Origin: Clavibacter phaseoli
Lineage (GTDB): Bacteria; Actinomycetota; Actinomycetes; Actinomycetales; Microbacteriaceae
DNA: 64,000 nucleotides
Reading direction: 5' to 3'
NCBI RefSeq assembly: GCF_021922925.1
Contig: NZ_CP040786.1
Location: 372,001 to 436,000, forward strand
Both the position numbers and the translations under genes were made by a program. Shown here piece after piece: positions 49,628 through 58,273 of this stretch (its first letter is position 1; each line of letters begins with the position of its first letter). Below the pieces are notes generated by a model that was not told where the DNA came from, did no database searches, and worked only from the letters and a program-made list of their open reading frames with translations.

Positions 49628-51007
49628 CTACCCAGCGGGGGTGTCCGCGACCGGGGCGGGCGGGCGCGTGAACTCGTCCGCGGTGAGCTGCCGGGTGGTG
49701 GCCTCGAGCGGCTCGAGCGTGCCGATGACCTTGGACTCGTCGAGCCGGGTGAGGCGGCGGGCGGTGGGGAGGACCTGGCGCTCCAGGGATCCGACCACCC
49801 GGTTGTAGTCGCCCACCGCTCCTGTGAGCGAGCGGCCGAGCTTGGCGATGTGCTCGCCGCTCGTGGCGAGGCGCGCGTGCAGCTCGCGGCTGAGGTCGAA
49901 GAGCTGCTTCGCGTCCTCCGTGAGCACCTCCTGCTGCCAGCTGAACGCGACGGTCTTGAGCACCGACCACAGCGTGACGGGCGAGGAGAGCGCGACCCGG
50001 CGGGAGAACGCGAACTCCATGATGCTCGGATCCGCCTCCAGCGCCGACGACACCAGCGACTCGCTCGGGATGAACGCGATGACCATCTCCGGGCTCGCGT
50101 CGAGCCCCTCCCAGTAGGCGCGGCTGCCGAGCGCCGTGATGTGGTCGCGCACGGCCTGCACGTGCTGCCTCATGAGGTGGTCGCGCCGCGCACCCTCGGG
50201 CCCGGTCGCGGAAGCGGGGATGGCGCTCGCCTCGAGGTACGCGGTGAAGGGCGCCTTCGCGTCCACCGCGATGTTCTTGCCGCCGGGCAGGTGCACGACC
50301 ATGTCGGGCCGGCCGATGCCCTGCGCCGTGGAGACGGACGATTGCACGTCGAAGTCGACGCGGTGGATGAGGCCCGCCGCCTCGACGACGCTGCGCAGCT
50401 GCGTCTCGCCCCACACGCCGCGCGTGCTGTTGGAGCGGAGCGCTGACGCGAGCGTCTCGGCCGTGGCGCGCAGCCGCTCCTCCGCCTCGGTGGCGCTCCG
50501 CAGCTGCTCGCTCAGCTCGCCGTGCTGCTGCCGGCGCTGCTCCTCCAGCTCGTGCACCTTCGCCTGCACCTGCTTGAGGCTCTCGGCGACGGGGCTGAGC
50601 GCGGTGAGCACGCGGCCGTCCTCCTCCGTGCGGGCGACCTCGGCGCGCTGGATCTCGCGCAGCCTCGTCTGCAGCTCCGCGATGCGGTCCTCCTGCTGGC
50701 CGATCTGCTCGCGGAGGTGGGACTCCTGCGCGTCGAGCCGCTCGCGGTGCAGCGCATCCTGCGTCTGGGCGCGCTCGGCGAACTGCGCGGTGGTCTGCGC
50801 GACCTGCTCCTCGGCGAGCCGCTCCGTGCGATCCAGCTGCTCGCGCAGCGCCTGGACCGTGGCCTCGGCGGCGGCGAGCCGCGCGGCCTCGCCCGCGCTG
50901 CCCGGTGCGTCCACGCCCGAGCGGGCGCGCGACACGGCGAGCCCGACCACCGCGCCCACGGCCAGGCCGATGACGAGGCCGACGAGCAGGGCGATGACGG
51001 GATCCAT
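49628..51007 (-). CDS. rmuC: DNA recombination protein RmuC
   Basis: A 459-residue protein with an N-terminal membrane helix (4-28), a long coiled coil (about 40-175, rich in Gln, Glu, Arg and Leu) and a C-terminal RmuC nuclease-like domain (from about 180: GVWGETQLRSVVEAAGL, DMVVHLPGGKNIAVDAKAPF, VIAFIPSESLVSSAL, FSWQQEVLTEDAKQL). RmuC limits recombination at inverted repeats by an unproven mechanism. Conserved Asp/Lys residues in AVDAKAP resemble a PD-(D/E)XK core. Confidence 0.93.
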   Translation of the reverse strand: MDPVIALLVGLVIGLAVGAVVGLAVSRARSGVDAPGSAGEAARLAAAEATVQALREQLDRTERLAEEQVAQTTAQFAERAQTQDALHRERLDAQESHLREQIGQQEDRIAELQTRLREIQRAEVARTEEDGRVLTALSPVAESLKQVQAKVHELEEQRRQQHGELSEQLRSATEAEERLRATAETLASALRSNSTRGVWGETQLRSVVEAAGLIHRVDFDVQSSVSTAQGIGRPDMVVHLPGGKNIAVDAKAPFTAYLEASAIPASATGPEGARRDHLMRQHVQAVRDHITALGSRAYWEGLDASPEMVIAFIPSESLVSSALEADPSIMEFAFSRRVALSSPVTLWSVLKTVAFSWQQEVLTEDAKQLFDLSRELHARLATSGEHIAKLGRSLTGAVGDYNRVVGSLERQVLPTARRLTRLDESKVIGTLEPLEATTRQLTADEFTRPPAPVADTPAG

Positions 51008-51073
51008 GCGTGCAGTGTGCCAGCGGCCCCCGACACGGCCGGGACGCGGGTCGGCGGGTGGGCGAGCGGGGGA

Positions 51074-51703
51074 TCAGGCCCAGTCGATGGGCGGCGTCGC
51101 GGCCGCGGAGGCCTGCGTGACGGTCTGCGTACGCGGCGCGCCGATGCGGCCGAGGCCGACGCCGGCCGCCTCCGCCAGCCCCGCGATCGACGCGGCGCCG
51201 TGCCGGGAGGCCGCGTGCACGACGATGGCGGCGCACGCGCGGGCGTCCGCCAGCGCCTCGTGGTGCGAGAAGTCCTCGAAGCCCGCGGCCCGCGCGGCGA
51301 CCGGCAGCCGGTACGAGTCGAGCGCGTAGGTGCGGCGCGCGACCTGGAGGCTGCAGAGGTAGGAGTACGGCGGCGGGATGAGCGCGGTGGCCTTGCACGC
51401 GCCCTGGATCACGCCCATGTCGAAGCGCGCGTTGTGGGCCACGAGGTGGTCGTCGCCCGCGAAGGCCATCAGGCGCGGCAGCTGGTCGGCCCAGCCGTCG
51501 GCGTCGATGACGTCGTCTTCGACGATGCCGTGGATCCGCGTGTTCCAGACCGAGAAGGTGTCGTGCCCCGCGGGCGGCCGGATGAGCCAGGACGCGGTCT
51601 CGACCACGACGCCGTCCCGGACCTTCACGAGACCCACCGAGCACGCGCTCGCCGACGAGTTGTTGGCGGTCTCGAAGTCGATCGCGGTGAAGTCCAACGG
51701 CAT
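51074..51703 (-). CDS. 3'-5' exonuclease of the DnaQ/DEDD family
   Basis: A 209-residue exonuclease domain. Exo I is DFTAIDFETANN with Asp and Glu ligands, Exo II is LVAHNARFDMGVI, and Exo III is HEALADARACAAIV with His and Asp. It resembles the stand-alone epsilon-like exonucleases of actinobacteria, which may proofread or trim DNA. It is upstream of rmuC on the same strand and divergent from ychF. Confidence 0.92.
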   Translation of the reverse strand: MPLDFTAIDFETANNSSASACSVGLVKVRDGVVVETASWLIRPPAGHDTFSVWNTRIHGIVEDDVIDADGWADQLPRLMAFAGDDHLVAHNARFDMGVIQGACKATALIPPPYSYLCSLQVARRTYALDSYRLPVAARAAGFEDFSHHEALADARACAAIVVHAASRHGAASIAGLAEAAGVGLGRIGAPRTQTVTQASAAATPPIDWA

Positions 51704-51787
51704 GGTTCGAGTGTTCCACGCACGACCGACGCCGGATCCCGGGACAGCCCAGCCGACCGCGGGCGGGGGAGGAGCCGGAGGGCCCCG

Positions 51788-51793
51788 TACGAT
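51788..51793 (+). promoter_or_regulatory. -10 element for leaderless ychF
   Basis: TACGAT is followed by 8 nt and GTG 51802. Confidence 0.45.
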
Positions 51794-51801
51794 GGACTCC
51801 C

Positions 51802-52875
51802 GTGGCTCTCACTATCGCGATCGTCGGTCTCCCCAACGTCGGCAAGTCGACGCTCTTCAACGCCCTGACCAAGAACCAGGTGCTCGCCGCGAACTACCCG
51901 TTTGCGACGATCGAGCCGAACGTGGGCGTGGTGAACCTGCCGGACCCGCGCCTCGAGGTGCTCGCCGGCCTCTTCGGCTCCGAGCGGATCCTCCCCGCCC
52001 CCGTCTCCTTCGTCGACATCGCGGGCATCGTCCGCGGCGCGAGCGAGGGCGAGGGCCTCGGCAACCAGTTCCTCGCCAACATCCGCGAGGCCGACGCCAT
52101 CGCGCAGGTCGTCCGCGGCTTCGAGGACGAGGACGTCGTGCACGTCGACGGCCGCGTCGACGCCGCGAGCGACATGGAGACCATCAACACCGAGCTGATC
52201 CTCGCCGACCTGCAGACCCTCGAGCGCGCCGAGCCGCGCTACGAGAAGGAGCTGAAGACGAAGCGCATCGAGCCCGTCGTGCTCGAGACCGCGAAGGCCG
52301 CGCGCGAGTGGCTCGACTCGGGCAAGCCGCTGTCGGCGTCGAAGATCGACCTCGAGCCCGTCCGCGAGCTGGGCCTGCTGACCGCCAAGCCCTTCATCTA
52401 CGTGTTCAACGTCGACGAGCAGGTGCTCGGCGACACGACCAAGCTGGCCGAGCTGGCCGCCCTCGTGGCGCCCGCGCAGGCCGTGTTCCTCGACGCGAAG
52501 ATCGAGTCGGAGCTCATCGAGCTCGACCCCGAGGATGCCGCCGAGATGCTCGCGAGCACCGGCCAGGAGGAGTCCGGCCTCGACCAGCTCGCCCGCATCG
52601 GCTTCGAGACCCTCGGCCTCCAGACTTACCTGACGGCGGGCCCCAAGGAGACGCGGGCCTGGACCATCGGCCGTGGCTGGAAGGCCCCGCAGGCGGCCGG
52701 CGTGATCCACACCGACTTCGAGAAGGGATTCATCAAGGCCGAGGTCATCTCCTACGACGACCTGGTCGAGACCGGCAGCATCGCCGAGGCGCGCGCCAAG
52801 GGCAAGGCCCGCATCGAGGGCAAGGAGTACGTCATGCAGGACGGCGACGTGGTGGAGTTCCGGTTCAACAACTGA
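51802..52875 (+). CDS. ychF: Redox-regulated ATPase YchF (Obg-like)
   Basis: A 357-residue Obg-family P-loop protein that binds ATP and ribosomes. Walker A is [14 protein letters not shown], switch [13 protein letters not shown], switch [19 protein letters not shown], and the base-recognition motif is FNVDE where GTPases have NKxD. The C-terminal TGS domain includes [10 protein letters not shown] and the ending [10 protein letters not shown]. It is the last core gene before the low-GC island. Confidence 0.97.
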   Translation: MALTIAIVGLPNVGKSTLFNALTKNQVLAANYPFATIEPNVGVVNLPDPRLEVLAGLFGSERILPAPVSFVDIAGIVRGASEGEGLGNQFLANIREADAIAQVVRGFEDEDVVHVDGRVDAASDMETINTELILADLQTLERAEPRYEKELKTKRIEPVVLETAKAAREWLDSGKPLSASKIDLEPVRELGLLTAKPFIYVFNVDEQVLGDTTKLAELAALVAPAQAVFLDAKIESELIELDPEDAAEMLASTGQEESGLDQLARIGFETLGLQTYLTAGPKETRAWTIGRGWKAPQAAGVIHTDFEKGFIKAEVISYDDLVETGSIAEARAKGKARIEGKEYVMQDGDVVEFRFNN

Positions 52876-52921
52876 TCTTGGATTGAGCAGTTAACGGGCT
52901 CAGGAGCTGCCAACCATCGCG

Positions 52922-52927
52922 TAGGTT
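52922..52927 (+). promoter_or_regulatory. -10 element for leaderless island gene
   Basis: TAGGTT is followed by 6 nt and the ATG at 52934, the same layout as host genes. Confidence 0.4.
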
Positions 52928-52933
52928 CTACGC

Positions 52934-54982
52934 ATGGCCAATGAAGGTGATGAGACCCTGAACCCACTTCCGTGGCGACAGCGAAGTTCGAGCATGCCTA
53001 GCCTGCCGGGAGCAGCTAACGGCTGGTTGGAGTTGCTTCGCGGTGTTCTGACGCAGGTCGCGGAAGGTTCTGGCATTGACCCCGAGTTCGTCTTCAATAC
53101 CCCTGGCTCAAGTCGCCGCCTTACGGCAAAAGACTACGCCTCGCAATTGGGCGCCGCTCATTTAATGACAAGAGCGACCACCGGCGCAATCCAAGTCACC
53201 CCCTACGCGCGCGAGTGGCTACTGAACGGCCGTCCAGACTACCTTGCGCTGATTTTTCACCGACACGTTCGTTTCGTTGGCGAGCTCCTGGCTGAACTTG
53301 AAGTGGCGCCTCGCTCTGTCAGTGACCTTACAAATGCAGCTAATGAGAAATATAAGCTCGGCTGGCGAAGTGCTGATTCGGTACGTCGACGTATCACATG
53401 GTTGCGCATATTAGAGCTTATTGAAGAGACCGGCTCAAACTCATATCGGCTCTCGCAGTCAGGTCGTGATCTACTCGACGGCATTGCAATCGAGCAACAA
53501 GCCGCCGCGTGGGCGCAATCCAACGATACTGTTGACGTCGTGCTTCCAGTTCAGCCGGCAGAAATTTCCAGTCTGCTCAGTGCGCTACGGGCGGACTCAA
53601 CGCAGCAAGACAAGCGAAAGCACGTCGTGGCCTATGTGCCGAGCGTAGATGGGCAGTCGGTCATTGACAGTTTACGGTCGTTGACATCAGCGGGAATCCC
53701 ATCTATATCTCAAAAAGACTTTGATATTTACTGCGCAGATGTGTTCAGTATAAAAGCAAGCTCTGCTAGCTCGGCGCTTACGACTTTGCGCGCAATGGGT
53801 CTTTACGAGCCCATTGGCAAGTCGATGTTCTCGGCAACCGCTGCAGCTCGAGAATGGATCGAATCTACTCACGATGTAGACCTCGTACGGATATTACATA
53901 TCAACATTCGTTTTGTTGGCGAGCTTCTCTCCCATGTAGACTCAATTAACAGAGTGCCGCAGTTGCACGAAAAGGCCGTGTCGGCTTACGGACTACAAGT
54001 GGCCAACACGTCGACAGTGGCCACAATCCTACGCATATTACGAGCGTGCGGGGCAGTAACAGAAACGGGCTACGCACAGTACCGGCTTACAAAGCTGGGC
54101 GCGGCTTTGGGGGAAGAGCTTCCCCTGATGGCTCCTAGTGGCTCGGGTGAGCGCGAGTTGACAGAGGGGGCGTCCCGGGATGCGGAAAGCGTGGAACGGC
54201 GGACGGCAAGCTCACTCACTTCGGAATTAATTTCTGCCTCCACCGCATCCCAGAACTCTCAGCGCTTCGAATCTTTAATTGCTGATGCGTTCACGTTTCT
54301 AGGTCAGCGGTCAGTGCATCTAGGTGGTCCGGGAAACACTGACGTCATCGTGCATGTCGGAGTCGGTTCTATTACTTATGGAACGGCCATAATCGACGCG
54401 AAGACGGCAGGATCCGGGATGGTCGGAGAAAATGCCATCAATTTTCAAGCTCTTCATGAGCACAAGGTAAAGCATGGGGCGACTCTGGCAGCCGTCATTG
54501 GGCCGGCATTCCAGCCGGGGCGCCTCGAACAGTGGGCAAAAGACAATAAAGTGGTGCTGATCTCCGTGAGTCAGCTGGAAGAAGTCCTGCGCCATCACGA
54601 AACTTCTCCACTGGGCCCGGAGGATTTGGTGATGCTGTTCGACGTTGAACAGGGCTGGGATGTGTTGCAGGCGAAGTGGGCCGCCCTGGACAGGCGAAGC
54701 CGATTGCTGAACCTGGTTGTAGATTGCTTTGTACGCGAAACTGAAGAGAACGATCCAGTTTTAGGCTCTTCTCTAGATATTGTCAGCTTGTATCGCGCGG
54801 TAAGAGATCAGATTGCCCCAAAGCCCGACACGTCCGAATTGCAAGAGATTCTCGATTTCCTCACCATGCCGTTCGTAGGGGCGATTGCCGCTAGTAAAGC
54901 CGGTTACGAATTGCGTGAGTCTCCGGCCACCACCGCCCGACGTTTGATCTCGCTGGGTGTAGTAGTAGGGCGTACAAGTTGA
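52934..54982 (+). CDS. Duplicated winged-helix-like protein with PD-(D/E)XK-like nuclease domain
   Basis: A 682-residue protein I cannot name. Residues 101-182 and 311-392 are clearly related copies: each has a hydrophobic block with HxRFVGELL (or NIRFVGELL), then a helical segment ending in a Leu-rich helix and an (A/N)xYRLxxxG wing-like ending. Residues about 442-555 resemble a restriction-endonuclease (Mrr-like) core: Glu446 (RFESL), Asp470 in GPGNTD and Asp488-x-Lys490 in IIDAKTAG. The last 120 residues are helical. A sequence-targeted or type IV-like nuclease is inference. At least seven TTA codons occur, in DNA unlike its neighbours. Confidence 0.78.
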   Translation: MANEGDETLNPLPWRQRSSSMPSLPGAANGWLELLRGVLTQVAEGSGIDPEFVFNTPGSSRRLTAKDYASQLGAAHLMTRATTGAIQVTPYAREWLLNGRPDYLALIFHRHVRFVGELLAELEVAPRSVSDLTNAANEKYKLGWRSADSVRRRITWLRILELIEETGSNSYRLSQSGRDLLDGIAIEQQAAAWAQSNDTVDVVLPVQPAEISSLLSALRADSTQQDKRKHVVAYVPSVDGQSVIDSLRSLTSAGIPSISQKDFDIYCADVFSIKASSASSALTTLRAMGLYEPIGKSMFSATAAAREWIESTHDVDLVRILHINIRFVGELLSHVDSINRVPQLHEKAVSAYGLQVANTSTVATILRILRACGAVTETGYAQYRLTKLGAALGEELPLMAPSGSGERELTEGASRDAESVERRTASSLTSELISASTASQNSQRFESLIADAFTFLGQRSVHLGGPGNTDVIVHVGVGSITYGTAIIDAKTAGSGMVGENAINFQALHEHKVKHGATLAAVIGPAFQPGRLEQWAKDNKVVLISVSQLEEVLRHHETSPLGPEDLVMLFDVEQGWDVLQAKWAALDRRSRLLNLVVDCFVRETEENDPVLGSSLDIVSLYRAVRDQIAPKPDTSELQEILDFLTMPFVGAIAASKAGYELRESPATTARRLISLGVVVGRTS

Positions 54983-55025
54983 GTTACGATAAGGCGAGTT
55001 GCTCTCCGCCCAAGTGCTCTTTAAA

Positions 55026-55943
55026 TTAGGGTGGTGAGAACCTATAGTGCGCATCGCGTGCAGAAAGGGCGCACAGCTCTTCGAGGTACGTGCGTGAGAG
55101 AGTCTGGCCATCGGGCGCTCGGCCGAACCCAGACTGTAGTAGAAAAGTCTCAAGCCTTGATCGTGATTTGTGCACACTGCCGGGCCAAAATTGGTTATAC
55201 ACTTGATTGTTGAGACTAAAGCGGGACTTGAAGTAGGAGCCGAGAAGTTTCTCCGTGTACTCCTCGGTGTTGACCATTGTCACTATGGCGTTGTCGATAA
55301 TGCCAATAAGCCGATGTGCGGCCGCGATGATGCTGGCGACCTCTTTAAAGCTAGGTGAGAGACCCGCTTCAAAAGAATTAATTGCTCTAACAATGTCCAG
55401 TCCTCTGTGGAGTGACGCAATGTCGTTTGCGTGTTTCTCGAGGTTGGTTCTAGTTTGGCTACGAATGCGAAGCGGCCCGCCTGAGTGTACGGTGGCGTTA
55501 CGCCAATTTAGCCCAAAAAGGACGAGATTTAGCTCGGGGTCGTCTTTGTCAAGCCTCAAGCGGTCAGTAACTGCCGTTAGTTTTTCGCGCCCGCCGTCGA
55601 GGTTGTTAATGACAGCAACCTCGAGCGCAGTAAACAGCGCGTCAACTTGCAAAGTGCGCTTTCGATACGCGTCGACCAGATCTACAATCCAAGCAAGGGA
55701 TGTCACCAGCGCGTACTCGCGGCTTCGCGCCGCCGACCGAGCGTGATCTCGCGGGTTCCAGACGGTGCTGAATTCTTCGTTTAGCGTTGCCGAACCGACT
55801 TTAACGGCATCGAGGCCAACTAGAATGGTAATTAAGAAGTGATTGTTCTGCCCTGCGCTCTTCTTAAACGCCGTCTGTGCGGGTGTGTTGATCAATTTGA
55901 GTACGTCGTTTTGCATGTGTGTTGGCTCGACTTGAACGAACAT
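55026..55943 (-). CDS. Unknown protein with HEPN-like Rx4H motif
   Basis: A 305-residue, mostly helical, soluble protein converging on the nuclease-like gene (43 nt between stops). Residues 148-153 read RNATVH, inside NWRNATVHSGG, which is the Rx4-6H ribonuclease motif of HEPN domains such as those in abortive-infection and toxin proteins. The N-terminal third (LVTSLAWIVDLVDAYRKRT) and the stretch before the motif are helical, as expected for HEPN. No recognised domain name follows with certainty. A TTTAAA box lies 7 nt before the ATG. Met10 is a possible alternative start. Confidence 0.72.
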   Translation of the reverse strand: MFVQVEPTHMQNDVLKLINTPAQTAFKKSAGQNNHFLITILVGLDAVKVGSATLNEEFSTVWNPRDHARSAARSREYALVTSLAWIVDLVDAYRKRTLQVDALFTALEVAVINNLDGGREKLTAVTDRLRLDKDDPELNLVLFGLNWRNATVHSGGPLRIRSQTRTNLEKHANDIASLHRGLDIVRAINSFEAGLSPSFKEVASIIAAAHRLIGIIDNAIVTMVNTEEYTEKLLGSYFKSRFSLNNQVYNQFWPGSVHKSRSRLETFLLQSGFGRAPDGQTLSRTYLEELCALSARDAHYRFSPP

Positions 55944-55950
55944 CTGCGGC

Positions 55951-55956
55951 TTTAAA
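55951..55956 (-). promoter_or_regulatory. Possible -10 element for HEPN-like gene
   Basis: TTTAAA is followed on the reverse strand by 7 nt and the ATG at 55943. No ribosome-binding site is visible. Confidence 0.3.
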
Positions 55957-56182
55957 GGACCCTAGGGCGAATAAAGGCCGCCGTCTTACCAAATTAGACC
56001 ATCAACACAGACCCAAATCTACTTGGTCACTACTTCGCGTCAATGCCCCCTTTGGGGGTAGAGAGCGCTGGGGAGGCGCATAAGCCGGTAAGGGCTACTT
56101 GTCGCCACAATTGACATACCCGTCGAGTAAGGTGCCATGCCGGGCATAGCGCCGTGTCCCGACGGCGATGCCGGGGCGGCTC

Positions 56183-56953
56183 TCAAAAGAGCGGCCAAGG
56201 CACCGCGGACTGCTGACCGGCCGGCGCCGGGAACCGTGCCTCCAGGTGCAGGCGCGTGCACCGCTCCGCCAGCGCCGCGACCTCCTCCGCGGTGAGCAGC
56301 CCCGCCAACTCCCGCCCCAGCTCCCCATCCAGCCCCGCGAGCACCCGATCCACGCCCTCGAGCTCCTCCGCCGTGAGCGGATCCCCGACCCACCCCCACA
56401 GCACCGTGCGGAGCTTGTGGTCCTCGTGGAAGGTGAGGCCGTGGTCGACGCCGAAGCGGTGGCCGTCCGGCGTGGCGAGCACGTGGAAGCCCTTGCGGTC
56501 GGCGTTGTTGACGATGACGTCGAAGACCGCCATGCGGCGCAGCGCCGGCGTGTCCTCGTGGATGAGGGCGACCGTGTTGCCCTCCTCGTCCTCGCCGCCC
56601 AGGACCGTGCGGTAGCCGGCCTCGGGGATCTCGGCAGCGGGGACCAGGTCGACGGCGTCCTGGTCCGGATCCTCCTCCTGCCAGAGCTGCACCATGCCCT
56701 CGCCCGCGGGCCCGTCGCGGAGCCACGTGCGCGGCACGATGCCCCAGCCGAGCGCCTCGGAGACGAGGTAGGCAGCGACCTCGCGGTGCGCGAGAACCGC
56801 GTCGGGGAAGTCCCAGAGCGGGTTCTCACCGCGGATCGGCTTGTAGACGACGGTCACGTCGCCGATCGTCCCGAGGAAGGTCGCGTTGGACGCGGTGCGG
56901 ATGCGGCCGGTGACGATCAGCTCGCCGTCCAGCGGGTCCGTCGCCGACATCAT
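56183..56953 (-). CDS. SCO1664 family protein (kinase-like)
   Basis: A 256-residue protein of the SCO1664 family, which resembles phosphatidylinositol 3-/4-kinase-like folds. Seen are VVYKPIRGENPLWDFP (a nucleotide-binding lysine candidate), LAHREVAAYLVSEALGW, NNADRKGFHVL and FGVDHGLTFHED, which recall catalytic HxxDxxxxN and DHG-type metal motifs. Function is unknown. It starts in an ATGA overlap with DUF3090; together with the next two genes it forms a cluster conserved across actinobacteria. Start is the first of two consecutive Met codons. Confidence 0.88.
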   Translation of the reverse strand: MMSATDPLDGELIVTGRIRTASNATFLGTIGDVTVVYKPIRGENPLWDFPDAVLAHREVAAYLVSEALGWGIVPRTWLRDGPAGEGMVQLWQEEDPDQDAVDLVPAAEIPEAGYRTVLGGEDEEGNTVALIHEDTPALRRMAVFDVIVNNADRKGFHVLATPDGHRFGVDHGLTFHEDHKLRTVLWGWVGDPLTAEELEGVDRVLAGLDGELGRELAGLLTAEEVAALAERCTRLHLEARFPAPAGQQSAVPWPLF

Positions 56954-57507
56954 TCGTCGGGGAAGGTGTGCTCGTGCCCGTCGGGGTCGATGGGGTAGCC
57001 GCAGATCGCGCAGATCGGGCGGCCGGCGCCCACGACCTCGTGGGTGCGCTTGGCGAACGCGCGGGCGGCGCCGACGGGCATGCGCACCACGAGCATCTCG
57101 GTGTCGTCCACGTCGTCGTCGACGCTCGGGAGGTCGAAGTCATCGCTGTCGTCGTCCTCCGCGAGCGGGTACGCCTCGATGACGACCTGGGCCGTCGTCG
57201 GATCCCAGCCGAGGCCCATGGCGCCGGTGCGCCAGCGCTCGTCGACCTCCTCGAGCGGGTCGTTGTCGACGAGCTCCGGGGGCGTGCTCGCGGGGATGCT
57301 GAAGGGGTTGCCCTCGACGGTGACGAGCTGGTCGAGGATCTCGTCGATCTTCTCGGCGAGCAGAGCGGACTGCTGCTTCTCGAGGGCGATGGTCACCAGC
57401 TGCGGTCCGGAGCGCACCTGGAAGTAGAACGTGCGCGCGCCCGGGAGGCCGATGGTGCCGACCACGGCCCGGTCGGGCCAGTCGAATTCGAGGGCTCGTG
57501 TGGGCAT
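56950..57507 (-). CDS. DUF3090 family protein
   Basis: A 185-residue protein matching DUF3090. It opens FDWPDRAVVGTIGLPGARTFYFQVRSG, followed by LALEKQQ-like helical stretches and a C-terminal zinc-finger-like CAICGYPIDPDGHEH with Cys, Cys and His. It has no known function and is always next to the SCO1664-like and phosphatase-like genes. A TAGAGT box lies 6 nt before the ATG (reverse strand 57514-57519). Confidence 0.92.
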   Translation of the reverse strand: MPTRALEFDWPDRAVVGTIGLPGARTFYFQVRSGPQLVTIALEKQQSALLAEKIDEILDQLVTVEGNPFSIPASTPPELVDNDPLEEVDERWRTGAMGLGWDPTTAQVVIEAYPLAEDDDSDDFDLPSVDDDVDDTEMLVVRMPVGAARAFAKRTHEVVGAGRPICAICGYPIDPDGHEHTFPDE

Positions 57508-57513
57508 GCGTCC

Positions 57514-57519
57514 ACTCTA
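57514..57519 (-). promoter_or_regulatory. -10 element for leaderless DUF3090 gene
   Basis: On the reverse strand TAGAGT is followed by 6 nt and the ATG at 57507. Confidence 0.45.
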
Positions 57520-57530
57520 GGCGCGTGCGA

Positions 57531-58223
57531 TCACGGCGTGCTGTGCCCGGCGCCGCCGCCGACCGGCGCATCGCCGGCCACGGCGCTCGTCGCCAGCCAC
57601 GAGAGGTCGCCCGCGTCGGTGTTCGTCGCGTGCACGGTGGGGCGGCCCGGGCCGTAGCGGACGATCGAGAGGGACGCGGGGCCGACGTCGATGCGCTGGA
57701 ACAGGTCGAGGTGCATGCCGTAGGCGTCGGCGAGGATCGACTTGATGATGTCGCCGTGGCTCACCGCGACCCAGACGGCGCCGGGCCCGTGCTCCGCCTC
57801 GATTGCGGCGTCGTGGCGGCGGATGGCGGCGACGGCGCGCGCCTGCATCCCGGCCATGGACTCGCCGCCGGGGAAGACAACCGCGGACGGGTGCGCCTGG
57901 ACGGTCTTCCAGAGGTCCTCGGTGGCGAGCTCGCTGAGCGGCCGGCCCTGCCAGACCCCGTAGTCGCACTCGGTGAGCTCGGGGTCGACGGGCTGGGGCG
58001 GCGTGCCCTGCTGCCGCTCGAGGATCCGCTGCGCGGTCTCCCAGCAGCGCTGCAGCGGGCTGGAGACGACGGCCGCGAGCGGGACGGCGGCGAGCCGGTC
58101 GCCGGCGCGGTCGGCCTGGTCGCGTCCGGTGTCGTCGAGGTCGACGCCGGGGGTGCGCCCCGCCAGGATCCCGGTCGCGTTCGCTGTGGTGCGTCCGTGC
58201 CGCACGAGGATCACTGTCGCCAT
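57531..58223 (-). CDS. MSMEG_4193 family histidine phosphatase
   Basis: A 230-residue histidine phosphatase-fold protein. The catalytic RHG (8-10, ILVRHGRT), the phosphate-pocket arginine in SSPLQRCWETA, the acid Glu in LTECDYG and the second His in VAVSHGDIIKS are all present. The family is called putative phosphomutase MSMEG_4193; the substrate is unknown. It is the first gene of the three-gene unit. A TAGGCT box (reverse 58230-58235) lies 6 nt before the start. The C-terminal 25 residues are Gly/Ala-rich. Confidence 0.92.
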   Translation of the reverse strand: MATVILVRHGRTTANATGILAGRTPGVDLDDTGRDQADRAGDRLAAVPLAAVVSSPLQRCWETAQRILERQQGTPPQPVDPELTECDYGVWQGRPLSELATEDLWKTVQAHPSAVVFPGGESMAGMQARAVAAIRRHDAAIEAEHGPGAVWVAVSHGDIIKSILADAYGMHLDLFQRIDVGPASLSIVRYGPGRPTVHATNTDAGDLSWLATSAVAGDAPVGGGAGHSTP

Positions 58224-58229
58224 GCCGCC

Positions 58230-58235
58230 AGCCTA
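58230..58235 (-). promoter_or_regulatory. -10 element for leaderless MSMEG_4193-like gene
   Basis: On the reverse strand TAGGCT is followed by 6 nt and the ATG at 58223. Confidence 0.45.
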
Positions 58236-58273
58236 ATCAGCCGGGCGCGGCGGTCACCGGTCGGCCGGCGAGC

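Larger units (their letters stand above)
52876..56182. other. Low-GC acquired island with two unknown convergent genes
   Basis: From just after the ychF stop to just before the SCO1664-like gene, base composition drops from about 72% to about 50% GC. Codon use changes with many A/T third positions and TTA codons. No integrase, tRNA or clear direct repeat marks the edges. The 239 nt at 55944-56182 hold only a weak CCCCC-TTT-GGGGG hairpin (56046-56058) and a D-arm-like tRNA fragment. Confidence 0.85.

Noticed and set aside
55970..56010. A tRNA-like D arm and anticodon arm on the reverse strand in the island margin
   Set aside because: A 4-bp D stem and a 5-bp anticodon-like stem can be drawn, but no acceptor stem or T arm pairs and position 33 is not T. 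It is at best a remnant and may be chance.
52876..56182. The island as an integrated prophage or integrative element
   Set aside because: No integrase, transposase, structural phage gene, flanking tRNA or clear direct repeats were found in or beside the two genes.
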